Assembly: GCA_036023115.1 (NCBI GenBank)
Contig: JAYKKT010000073.1
Coordinates: 14,853,001-14,917,000 of the forward strand
DNA: 64,000 bases
Reading direction: 5' to 3'
Origin: Brasenia schreberi
Lineage: Eukaryota > Streptophyta > Magnoliopsida > Nymphaeales > Cabombaceae
The notes under the pieces were generated by a model, which made no database searches, was not told where the DNA came from, and worked only from the letters and a program-made list of their open reading frames with translations. Below are positions 47,701-60,750 of the stretch, piece after piece. Numbering within the stretch: the first letter of the stretch is position 1; every line of letters starts with the position of its first letter. A program made the translations under genes and the position numbers.

Positions 47701-50700
47701 AGACAAAGTAACTTGAAGTTAAATTAAAGGAAAAGACATCTATTGGTGTGATATGCTCTACCTTCTCTCCTGATATTCAAGGTATGTACCTATGGTTACT
47801 TGACTCCAGTGCTTCCTTTTATATGACATGCGATGTAAAGCTTTTAACTACCTACACAAGAAAACTTTTAAACTTATGTATTTTTACCGCTGATGGAACT
47901 AAATTAAGAGTTTATAAAATGGGTCATCTTCAAAATAAAGATTTTTTAGTTTCTAAAATTAGCTTGGTTCCAAAGTTAAACTTAAACCTACTTTTCATGT
48001 CACAATTTCAGATAATAGGTGTGTTGTTACCTTCTTATCTATGAGTTGCATTCTACGTGATTGTCTCTTGAAGAAGGTGATTGAATGTAGTCACAGAGAA
48101 TGAGGTCTTTATGTGATGAAATATATGAATACTTTAAATTTTGGACATTCTAATATTTTGTCAAATGATGTAAACATGGGGCACAACAAACGTGTCGATT
48201 TAAATGTTCAAAAGTTATATAAATGCCCTTCTATTGAAATAAAAAATATTAAAAAAATTTCTTGCAAAGCTTGTGTTCTTTGCAAAATAAAACATCTTCT
48301 ATTTTATAATAGAACATATATTATAAGTAAACCTTTCAAAATTATGCACTGCGATGTTTGGGGCTCGTACATGTCATGTCAAAAAGAGGAGTCTCTTACT
48401 ATGTGATTTTTATTGATGCCTTTACTAGATATATATGGGTATTTTTATTAAAAGCTAAATCGAATGTTTTTAAGAACTTTGTTATTTTCACAATCTGCTT
48501 AAGAGCCAATTTTATTATGAAATCAAGTTTTTTATATCCGACTCGGGTGGTGAATTTGTATCAAAATGAGTTTGAAAATATCTTGAAAATAATGATATTT
48601 TTCAACAAACTTATCCAAAAACTCTACAACAAAATGATGTTGCTGAACGTAAAAGTCGGCATAGTGGAAACCATTAGGACCTTGAGAGTTCTTAAAAACC
48701 TTTGGGCTGAAGCTATCATGATATCTGCTTATTTGATAAATTGGATGCCATCTTCCGTATTATAAAACATTTCACTTGTTGAAAATTTATTTAAAATTAC
48801 CCTAACTACTTGAAATGAAGATGATACTTCATCGTATTGAATGGAGCAGTAACAACACAATATACGTATTGAACAATCTCAAGTCACCAAAGGATGACTA
48901 TAAAATAACTTACAAAAGGCTAGAACAATAGCAAATGCACTAAGAACAAGAGCAAATACACTCAAATAATATGTATAAATCAGCTAAAAATCTTGTTATT
49001 TATCATTTACAAGGTAAGTATTTATACAATGGAGAAGAGAGAAAATGCTATGTAAGGGATCACCCTTGTATGGCCGGTCCCAAGCCAAAAAAAATGATGA
49101 GGGTTGCGTTAGGCTTCCAACAGCCAGTGTAAAACTTTGTAAGACTTAACATAAATTCTATAAAAAAACAAAGAATCCATGTAGCCGACCCCATCTAGTA
49201 TGGGAAAAGGCTTAGTTGTAGTTGTAGTAGTAGAAGAGAGAAAAGAGGGCGAGTAGTATAGGGCTACTGAGTAGCCGTTGGGCCCTGGTGGCCCAGGTGG
49301 CTCTAGTGCCCGATTACATGTATGTATACTTTCATAATGAGAAAATTATAATAAAATACATAAATAAATATATGTATTTTAACACTACTCTCAAGTAAAC
49401 ATTTTTTAATGTAAATGCTTTGTTTTCACAAATAGAGGAGATAAATTCTGTCCTCAGGATATTGAAAGCATTTTAGTAGGATATAGAATGAATAAAAAGT
49501 GGTATGGGTGTTATAGAATGATAAGCCTTATAGAGATATTCAGATTTTTGAAAAAGAATATATATTTTTAAATAATGATTCTAATTTTATTGATGATACT
49601 AGATACTAAATTGATGTTCTTGACAATAATAAAGGTTAAGAAGAGAATGTAGAGAATCAACATATGATGAGTTTTTATATTCACGAAACACTGTGACTCT
49701 ATCTTAGAGATATTACACTAGGCAAAATTAAGAAACTATCGACAAGCATCCCAAGACATGTTGACCATATTGACTACTATTGTTTCCTGATAGATATTAC
49801 ACTATTGTGAGGCCTCTTGATAGATTTGTTTCCTATGAAACTTTCTCACCACAACATAAAACACTATGGACTACTATTTTGACCATTAGGGAACCTAAGA
49901 CATTTAAGAACACCCAAGCATCTCAAGTTTGACTTTATGATACGAATGAAAAGCTAGATACCTTAAATAAAGCACAAACATGAGAGATAGTTACACGTCC
50001 CAAGACCAAAAAACCAATAGGATGTAGGTGGGTATAAAAAGTTAAGACCAATGGTAATGACACCCTAGAACGATATAAAAGCCACTTAGTTGCTAGAGGA
50101 TATTCCTAAGAATACATAATAGATTATTAAAAAACATTTACCCAATAGCTAGAATGACCACAGTAAGAACCCTTGTTGCTATTAGTGAGATAAAAACGAG
50201 AATATCTTTCAAATAGATGTTAAGAATGCTTTTTTATATTTCAAAAAAACATATTCTTCATCTTAAAAATGCTTTGTATTGACTTAAACAAGCCCCTAAG
50301 GCTTGGTTTGAAAAAATGAGTGAATTTATGATTAGTCATGGTTTTACTACATGTTATATTGATAATGTATTGTTTATAAAAAAAATTGTTACAAGTATTA
50401 TGAATCTTTTATTATATGTAGATAATATTATCATCACTAAGAGTGATGATGTAGGTATCCAAAATATCAAGAAGGATCTTGGTAAAGAATTTGAAACGAA
50501 GGATCTTTGTCACCTATGATACTTTTTATGTATTGAGGTAACACATAATGATAAAGGTTTTTTCTTTTCTCAAACTAAATTTGTTAGTTATTGTTAGATC
50601 GGGACTAACATATGACAAGATAGTTGAGACACCAAAGGTGGTTAATCAAAAGATGAGACTTACTGATGTTAAACTACTTAGTGATCCCACCCCATATAGA

Positions 50701-52285
50701 CATATGATTGAATCCCTGACATATCTTATTATCACTCGTCCTCACATCACTCATGTTTATCACACAGTAAGTCAATTCCAACATGCACCTAACACAATGC
50801 ATGAGTGTTATCATGAGAATAGTAAGATATGTTTAGCATACCATTAAAAGGAGAGTATTTTTATCCTCTTAATCCTTACTCAATTTAATTGTCTATCCTA
50901 ATGACAATTGGGGTGATGATATCAATAATAGTTATTTTGTAATAGGTATCCTACAAGAGGTATTGAATCTTTCTTGGATACTATTATCTTTTGGAAAAAG
51001 CAACAAAAGGTGTCTCTCTCCTCTATTGAAGCTAAATATAAGGTCATGACCAACACAACTATAGAATTAACTTGTCTAAGAAGTCTTCTTCAATATCTTG
51101 GTGTGACACTTGAGGTCATTCCCCTATTGGGACAACAAAAGTGCTATGTTAGTTAATAACAACACATTACATGAGCGCAACAAACACATCGAGATGGACT
51201 ACCACTATATTCGAGAAAAACATCTACAAGGACACTTAGTCCTCCATTTAGTATTATTTGAGTATCAACTTGCAAACCTTTTCACCAAATTATTGTCAGA
51301 CCGACAGTTTCAGTTTTTAGTTAGTAAACTTTTAGTAATGGTACACTTAGTTTAAGGGAGGTGTTAAAAGAAATGTAATATCTATATTCTTTTTCTTTTT
51401 TCTTTGTTCTTATAATTGAGTCCAAGCATGCCCAAACTCTCAAGCCCTCCGGCCCAGGCCATCAGGTTGATGAGGTATCCAATGACCAGATTTCTAGCCA
51501 TTCGAAACCCTCCAACAGCTAGAAATCTAGCTATTTGGAGGGTGTTCTGTTAAATTTTCTTTCCTATAAATCTTCCTATATTGTACATAACTTCTTAACG
51601 TATTTTATAGCTACTTTTAGTGGCTGATTTCCATGGATACAAGCATCGGACTGTTGCAGTCACTATTGAAACACTTGAAGTGCTGTTTTATTACATCATC
51701 CATAATAAATAATCGTAGTAGTAGTATCTCTAAGTTGGTCTAGCTGATAGGTTGATCTCCAGTGAAGCGGGAACAACAATGAGTACGTTTTCTCTCAATA
51801 AGGCAAGATTAGTTGTTGACACCTCGAGAGACTCATCTGACCAACCGAAGCCAACTTGACCCTAGCCGCTAGGCATTTAGTATGTGTTTTGGTTCATCAT
51901 CTCCGACATTTGGTACATCACCTTGGCGTCAATCTTACTTCCGAAATATCTTATGCAATTCATTATTTTCCTTGTTCCAGGGGAGATGATAGTTGGTCCG
52001 ACAAAGACCTTGTTCATGGATGAAATATCAACAGGTTTAGACAGCTCCACTACCTTGCAGATCGTTACATATCTTCAACAATTTGTACACATCACAGATG
52101 CTACGGTATTGATCTCACTTCTTCAACCATCACCTGAGACATTTGATCTCTTCGATGATATCATACTGATGGCAGCAGGCAAGATAGTTTATCAGGGTCC
52201 TCGATCTCTTGTCCTTTCATTCTTCAGTAATTGTGGCTTCAAGTGTCCAGAAAGAAAGGGTGTTGCTGACTTTCTGCAAGAGGCA

Positions 52286-52317
<32 letters not shown>

Positions 52318-55300
52318 GCACACACACACACAAACACACTTAATGCATGCAAATACAATAGAACATTCACATAATGTAGTTCCACTCACAAGCCGACTTA
52401 AAATTACAAGTTGACTGGTAATAGTTGGTTGTTCATGGGCATTCTTCAGGTAATATCTAGGAAGGACCAAGCACAATACTGGAACAGCACAGACCCGTAT
52501 AGCTATGTAACTGTAGACCAGCTTGTGGAGAGATTCAAGGCTTCGGATGTTGGAAAACTTTTATCAGAGGAGCTTCAAAAGCCACCTGATCGTTCACAAA
52601 GCCACAAAGATGCGATATCCTTTAGCATCTACTCTCTAAGCAAATGGGAACTCTTCAAGGCTTGCATGACCAGAGAGATTCTCTTGATGAAGAGGAATGC
52701 ATTCGTTTACATCTTTAAATCGGTGCAGGTATATATACATCCCACATTTACGGTGATTAGGCAGTGCCTGAACTAATGAGTTTATGAGCAATTTAAACAA
52801 ATAGAGAACCCATCCCACGCTGGACTAACCAACCTAACAGTAACTGGTCCATCATAATCTCGTTACAACTTGGGTTTAAGATGATACACATTCCATTGAA
52901 ACAAGGATCTTATAGAAGGAGAGTATATCACATTAAGTTGGGGTGACCGAAGTTGACTCATGGTACCAGTAGTCACCTTCGTTGTTCATGGTAATTTCTT
53001 GATGGTGATTTTCTTGGTTTTCAAAAGGCTATATTTCCAGGAAAAAACTCAAATGTGTAAAAAGATTACATACAAAATAAGTGAAGAAGTTAAAATTATA
53101 GTTCTTAAGACCATTTTTCTGATGAAAAAGTACATTAAAATCATTTTTAAAAGGATTATAAAACAAGGATATAAAAGAACTAAGATGCATATGAAAATAA
53201 TGAACCCAATGCTTTTGGAAAATATCATCATTACTTCCAGATTTTCATTATAGGTGATATTTTGAAACTACCAAGCTGTTTTGGAATCTTTAAACTGCCA
53301 ACATTTGTAATATTTCCAAAATATCCCTGATATCTCTGACAATGGTATCAACACTTCGACCCAAGTTTAACTGAATACTACTTCAGCATTGAGAAACTCA
53401 TAAGCTGACTAACACAAGGACGTGAAGTGGTAAAAAGGATTCATGAAAATTGCTCATGTACTCCATTCACATAGATATCATCATTTAAAAGCACAGAGCC
53501 AACTGTTTGAAAACTAGTTTTGGACATTTGATTTAACTCATGTCATACTACCAATATACTCATCTCATTTGCCTTTGAGAAATTGGCCATAAAAGATCAC
53601 ATACCCATTTATATAGGGGAACCCTAGGGAGATGGAATGCAAAACCACCTTAATCATGTGATAGAAGGTCAAACTTGTCCGTTCAATTATAAGTCACTGA
53701 GATTATACTGGACAGCACCCTTCCTGGGCTCGTAGCTCTTACATCTTTGATAGTTGAAATCTCGCAAACCATCACAAACCTAGAAATCTTGCTAGCATGA
53801 TGCTGGAACTCATTCATTAGCATGCTATTCATATCCAAGCAATATACCATCTCCAGAACTGCAGCAACAGTTTTAACTGAGTAATCCTGGGAATCATTGT
53901 TTTTTATTACATGCTACATGCAGTTTAAAAGTCTAAATGCTCTGCTGTGACATTTAAGAAGTTTCTATCAATAATTGTTTGATATTTACACTGAATTGTT
54001 GTAAATTAAGTCTCTATCCAGTGATTTGCCGTGAACCTTTCATGAAAATGCCCTGAAATGTATAGTGTTAACAAGATCTGGTACTCTCAAATGGTTCAGA
54101 AATAACATTGAAAGAAAACAAAATTAGACATCACATGATAAAGGTAATAAAAAGAAGCTCTTATTCAAGTCCCTGTTAGGGCCTATTTTGTTTTTACTTT
54201 GGAACTAATTGTTCATTCTTTTTTGTGTAGCTTACTGTTACAGCATTCATCACCATGACTGTATTTATACGTACAAAGCTGCAAATCGACTTGGCTGGTG
54301 CAAATTACTTGATGGGAGCCATGTTTTATGCCCTCATCATGCTCATGGTCAATGGCTTCCCAGAGATGGCATTGATAGTTTCCAGGCTCCCAGTGTTCTA
54401 TAAGCAAAGAGATTTTTATTTCTATCCTGCTTGGGCATATACACTACCTTTTGCCATATTGAAGATTCCTCATTCTCTCATGGAGTCTTTTATTTGGACA
54501 GCTCTCACTTATTATGTCATTGGATATAGTCCAGAAGCAGGAAGGTAAAATAATTGTAATTACTATATTCGTCAATTGGAGAGCTATTCTATTATGAGGA
54601 CACATGCATGATAATATCATCTAGTGCATAAGGCAGCACCTCTTTCACAAACGAATGAAGATGACCTATGCAATAGTTGGAGGTCCTTAATATGCACCAG
54701 CACAGCATTGTGGGTCACGTCAGAGAAATGGTACTGGGCTTTCCTCATCCAAGTTTACAACGAACCTCGCTCATTCTGAAAAAGACTACTACCTCCACCC
54801 TTCAACGGCCTAGCAACTCAAGGCAAATAAAGAACCATTCCAAGTTGGGCTTATGACAGTGACCACATTTCAGCATTAATCATCTAGACGCATGGCCATG
54901 AACCGTTCCATGCAGGTTGAAAAGCAACGTGGTCTCCGGTAACTTAATTGACATTGCCAACTCAGACTAGGACCTGACAATCTTGGTAAAGGCAAAGTGA
55001 GTCCGTTCTGAACCAACTTGGTCCATCTCACTGGGGCAGATAGTTTCCTTTCCTGTGACTTGGAAAAGTGTTTTGATGCAGACCATATTCCACTATGAGA
55101 ACATGACATGACCATATGGCAAGAGAAGGCATATGCAACTCTGTCGGGTGAAAAAATATGAAGTTTCTCCCAAGTTGTAGCATGGTCATCTTGCACATAC
55201 AATGGTCATTGTATTACAGTAAATTCAACTTACTGATGTACACTCTGCAATATGCAAATACAGGACTAGGTCAACAACCACTTTGCCTGCATAGTCACCT

Positions 55301-58300
55301 TGTTAGTGGTCAGCTCTAGCAGAAATATAATTTTGATACCTGGGGTGTGCATCAGATAGGGATCACCTATACCCAACTTTGCAGATTAGAACATAAAAGA
55401 AAACTAGTTCATTTTCTGTTATTTTCTAGATTTCATTCGTTTATGAAAAAGATTGGAAGGTTGGTATTTGATATTTAAGTATAAGGGCACTGAGCTGGAG
55501 AACGTTTTTATCTAGTAGAGTTTGTAGATTCTTGTAGTCTCCCTTCTTGCTGTGTGTAAGCTCACCAGTTATGAAATCATAAATTCAAAGCAACACCTTA
55601 TAAAGAGTTATGAAGCTAATTATTGTGGATCTCCTTGCCACCAAGGACAATTTGATTTAAACTCGACAACTCTGGCCAATTCCAAAATACTATATAATGC
55701 ATATGTCCCACCATAGGAAACTTATCTTCCTGTTTTACTTGTAGGTTTTTCTGTCAGTTTCTTCTTCTCTTTGCAGTGCATCAGATAGCAGCTTCCTTAT
55801 TCCGTCTTCTTGCTGCTGTCTTCAAAACATTGGTAGCTTCAGGCATGGCTGGCACTTTTTGTATGCTAGTGTTTTTCTTGTTTGGGGGCTTCATTATTCC
55901 AAAGCGTAAGTGTTTCAGCCCCCTCTGATTCTCTATTGACTACATAAAGTCATAAAGGTCAAAAGTCAACTTCGATGAAGGACATGTGATCATTGATCAA
56001 ATTCCAACAAAATTGAGTGTCTGTGCAATAACAGACTCCATAAGAATGGGCGTGGTCGAACTGGCCCAATCTCCAGAGACAAGTCTTCCCTCTGCAAGTT
56101 CTGATAAAGTCAGAACTTTAGTATCCACAATGCATAATTTGATACTAGAACAGAAAATGAAGGCCATCCAGGCCTATCACAGGTTGATTAATTGGCCCTT
56201 ATTAGTTAGTACCAGTGTCAAGATTCTCAAGAATTTCAGCAGTATCATACTCATCAAGCATGATTAGCTAAGAAAATCATAGTTTCTACATGCAGAGCTT
56301 ATACATGTTGCTAAAGTGTATATATTCTCTTACAACAGCTTCTATGCCAGTGTGGTTGAGGTGGGGATTTTGGGCATCTCCATTGACATATGCTGAGATA
56401 GGAATTACTGTAAATGAATTCTATGCTTCAAGGTGGAAAAAGGTGAGTCGTTATGCCCCAAAGCTTATGTCTGAACTTTAAAATAGTTAATCTAACCCAA
56501 GTTGTCCATATTCCTATCCTTACAGATTTCCTTTGGGAACACAAGCATCGGAGATCAAACTTTATCAAGCAGAGGACTCCATTTTCCTGGATACTTCTAT
56601 TGGATCTCAGTGGGAGCTCTATTCGGTTTCACTATAGTTCTCAATATTGCTTTTACCATGGCCTTGACATTTTTAAAGCGTAAGTTAATATTCAATAATT
56701 GGATCAAATCTGGTTATTAGGTAGTCCCTTTTTTCCTGAAAGGCTGGTAAATTTAATTAGAAGAATGTGACATAGCCTATTCACAGTAGCAGATATCACT
56801 GGCTAACTGTGTAGATGTCTAAGCAGTGGTCCATGATGTACTGAAGAAAAACTTTCAGCATTAAGAAAGAAGAGTTTAGAAGCTCAATCAACTTGTCCAT
56901 GTTCAAAATGATGGCCTTCAAACTTGTTGGAAATGCGTAAAAGCCACCAGCTCAAGCAAATAAGTTGACCAAAGCAAGTCAATTTCCATAACTGGGCGAA
57001 ATTGGAATATCCCCATTATCCCAGCGCATAGAGATCAGGAAACAGTACCTCTATCCTTGAATGTTGTTTTGTGATCATGAATTACTCAGTGCCATTCAAC
57101 ATTTACTAAGAAAACATTTGTGTTGCAATTAAAATGGGCTAAGGCATGCATTTCGAGTCTGAGCCTTGCATGGTGCTCCTCAATCCAAGTTTAGAGTAGT
57201 TTGACAAGACAATATCTCCCAGATTACCTGTTCACATAATCTATTCAGAAGTAGCAGATTATCACTGGCTAACTGATGTAGCTTCTGTCTTGGTCCTTCT
57301 TGTATTAAGGAAAATTTTCAGCAACAGGCAACAAGAGTTTAGAAGCTTAATCAATTTGTCAATGTTCAAAATGATGATGTCCTTCAAACTAGTCGAAAAT
57401 GTGGAAAAGTCACCAGTTGAAGTGAATTTGTCCACTAAATCTAGCCAATTACACAGGGCTAGGTTGAATCGGAGTATCCTCAATATCCCAGTGCAGATAG
57501 TTCACGAAACAATACCTGTATCCTTGGATGTTGTGTTATACATAAATTACTCCCCGTTGTTCAACATTTACTAAGAAAACATATGGGTTGAAATTAAAAT
57601 GGCATAAGGAATGCATTTAGAGTCTGAGCCTTGCACGGTGCTGCTCAATCTGAGTTCACGGTAGTTAAACAAGACAATTCATCTTGCTACCTGTATTTAA
57701 TGACCTCAGAAGTCAGAAGAGCCTGTAAACTGCAAGGAGAACCATTGTTTGTGATGGATCCATCAAGCATGTCTCAAACAACTTGTCTGATTAGACACAC
57801 AATGAGCTCTATCATAATACTATATTTCTCCAGAAGCTATATAACAATTGAATGAACGGCTTCATGCTCAAAGTACACATTTTACAAATATTTTAACTTA
57901 TTATCTCATTAATCCATATGCAGCCCCTAGATTGTCCCCTGCAATTATTTCCAGGGAAAGATTTTCACAACTACAGGGAAAGGAAGAGAGCACAGGCCGT
58001 AGTAATATTCAAGAACAAGAAAGTACAGGTGAGTTGGATAAGGAGCTTTCTGTTAATATATTGTACCAATTATGACTAAATGACCATAATCAACGTTACA
58101 GATGGCATGGCTTTGCCTTTCAAACCTCTCTCCATAGCCTTCCAAGATGTTCAGTATTTTGTTGATATGCCTCAGGTAATCTCCATCAAAACTCAATGAC
58201 AGATTAGAAAGTAGAGCAAATTCAAATCAACTAAGTCAAATTTAACGTGGAAACTAGAGTGACATGGACTAAGCAAGGCTCCCTAAGTCGGACAACTTTC

Positions 58301-60685
58301 ACTGGTTCCATGACTTGGGACAAATGGTCGCAGGTTGCACCAACTATGGGACTGCATGCTAACTCAAACAGGACCATCAGCTATTTTATACCTTTTTAGT
58401 CTTATTTGGATACTGATATAGAATGGAACTCTTGCATGATATGCACCGTGTGACAGGAATTGAGAAACCAAGGTGTGACAGAAAAGAAGCTGCGGCTACT
58501 TAAAGATATAACTGGTGCATTTAGACCTGGAGTTCTTACAGCATTGATGGGTGTCAGTGGAGCAGGAAAGACAACCCTCATGGATGTTCTGTCTGGAAGG
58601 AAAACCGGGGGCACTATTGAGGGGAACATATGGATTGGAGGGTATCCTAAGGTTCAGGAGACATTTGCAAGGATATCTGGTTATTGTGAACAGACAGACA
58701 TTCATTCTCCACAGGTTACTATTGAAGAATCAATAATCTACTCAGCATGGTTGAGATTAGCCCCAGAAATTGATAAGAAAACTAAAAGTGTAAGGCAATC
58801 TCTCTCTGTCTCTCCATGTGTCTTTCCTTTTGCCTCTGTCACGTTATTCTTTTTCTCTTTTATATTCTGAAATGAACTTTCCTACGAGCATGCCAATCCA
58901 TGTCAAACTTGACCGTGCATAATTTTTTTTGGTTTTCATTTCTAAATGAACTTGAATTAGCAGTCTTAGTTTTTTGGTCAGGTTCAGAATTCACATAAGA
59001 TTGGACAGAAACAAAATCCAGAAAAGCTGGCCACAAAGTCATAAAAGTTTGAAGAGTTTCTTAAGCTAAAAAATTCTAAATTGAGATTCTAGAAAGGCCA
59101 ATGTTAAAGCTCAGTTAACAGTTAAAAGTTCAAAAGCATGGAATATTAGATACAAATCAAACTCATGCAGAACAGTGAGAGGCACCAACTCTAGTGTGAC
59201 CCACTCACTTAACAACACCAAGAAAGTGGTGACAGAGTCAGCATAGCCCCTTCCAGGACACAGTACAATGTCCCATTCTTAGACCACCTATATGAGTCTC
59301 ACGAGATATAACATATCTTAGTCCACCATAAAACGTAAGTGTAGAGTGAGTCCTGTAGCCACTTGAAACTACAACCATCTTTTTAGGTGAGATTTCCAAT
59401 TTCCACTTCCTTTTGGGTTTTCAAGAAAAACAAAAATCTCAAAAGTATGTGGACTCTCTAGAGAAAATAATTCTTGGGTTTCCTCATTTCTTTTATTTCT
59501 TTTAAATATTTTAATCGTATATTCTTTTTTTTCTTCTTTTCAAAGGCCCTTGCTAAATGGTTTTCATAAGAAATACTATTGATGTATGTTATTTCCTTTC
59601 TTTCTCTTGTATACATCTGAAATCTCATTAGATTGTTTAAGGAATTTCAAAAAAGGCACGTTGCTCATAGACCCTGTGAATGACATGAAAGCAGGATACT
59701 CCAAGTTTTGGGGGTCAATGAGTTTCTCTGCCTTTATTCAAGCCCTTGATCACACCACGTTCTCTCAAATGGAGATGTATAATACATTTTTCAATCAAAC
59801 AAACCCTACTAAAGTTAGCTGGCAAGATGAGAAGGATGCCATCTACAAAAAAGTCCTATTTTCCTATGCATGACATCATATACATTACTTTTCTCTATGA
59901 TCTGTGGGTTTTTTAGGATGGCTGCCCTACCTCTTCATAATTATGAATATCCATTACATACTATGGAAGATTGGACTAGTTCAGAAAATTTTTGACTGCT
60001 CAAATAATAGAAATGTACTGAGAGATGCACTATCATCGAATTCCTTAACACCTAAGAGTCCTTGAGAAGCTGTGATCGAGATGCTAATCTGTTAGTTATT
60101 TGCTAATTAGTTTATCTTACAACTTATTTTGAGCCCAATGATGTGCAAAAGATAGACAATGTGACAATCATCTATATAGAGCCATAAAAGTAGCACATTA
60201 CTTGTACAATAACAATGAAAAAGCTTTCTAATACCTTTTGATTCTGGCGTAATCATGCAGGCATTTGTAAGTAAAGTACTGGAAACTGTTGAACTTGAGG
60301 GAATCAAAGATGCATTGGTTGGCATACCTGGTGTGAGTGGCCTCTCGACAGAACAGCGTAAACGGCTGACGATCGCAGTTGAGCTTGTCGCAAATCCATC
60401 AATAATTTTCTTAGATGAACCCACATCAGGTCTAGATGCCAGGGCAGCTGCAATTGTAATGCGTGCAGTGAAGAATGTGGTTGAGACGGGAAGAACAGTA
60501 GTTTGCACAATCCACCAACCAAGTATTGACATATTTGAGTCCTTTGATGAGGTATAGAACACCATGCAAGATATCCATCACCTAAGTTATTAAAGAATAA
60601 AACATTCAGGAGTTGCATTAATTCTCAATTGACAAGGCAAAGATGTAATCAGAAGTCATTGGCCACATGGCTGGGGGTTCTAAAT

Positions 60686-60750
<65 letters not shown>

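Larger units (their letters stand above)
47590..51355 (+). pseudogene. Gag-Pol remnants of Copia element 2
   Basis: Zinc knuckle [14 protein letters not shown] at about 47590 (complete CCHC). Protease [17 protein letters not shown] at about 47790. Integrase zinc-binding and core ([38 protein letters not shown]) at 48260-48470. RT remnants with FQIDVKNAF at about 50210 and [15 protein letters not shown] at about 50410 (YVDD changed to YVDN). RNase H with [19 protein letters not shown] at about 50998, ending [20 protein letters not shown] at about 51261. Frameshifts and stops throughout. Confidence 0.85.
44066..51660 (+). mobile_element. Ty1/Copia LTR retrotransposon 2, interrupted by three later insertions
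   Basis: The 5' LTR starts TGTTAAAAGAAATGTAATAT at 44066 and the 3' LTR with the same words at 51362, after a polypurine tract (TTTAAGGGAGG, about 51352). The coding order is gag, zinc knuckle, protease, integrase, RT, RNase H. The outer LTR ends and target duplication could not be placed, because the 5' LTR is rearranged (a segment is inverted). The gag reading is continuous when the two insertions at 44897-47329 are removed (...LIQDN + [13 protein letters not shown]). Confidence 0.85.
43741..51980 (+). other. PDR intron 8, 8.2 kb, expanded by nested retrotransposons
   Basis: Splits the signature-motif exon 8 from the Walker B exon 9 within a Gly codon (G|GG). Host intron sequence is at about 43741-44065 and about 51661-51980. 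The interior is a Copia element carrying three later insertions, listed separately. Confidence 0.85.

Noticed and set aside
52192..52476. Minus-strand frame with CVCVCV and RERERE runs
   Set aside because: Reverse of the (CT)n/(CA)n tract in PDR intron 9 and exon 9.
59586..59873. 95-aa plus-strand frame inside PDR intron 17
   Set aside because: No similarity recognised, and exons 17 and 18 join in frame without it.
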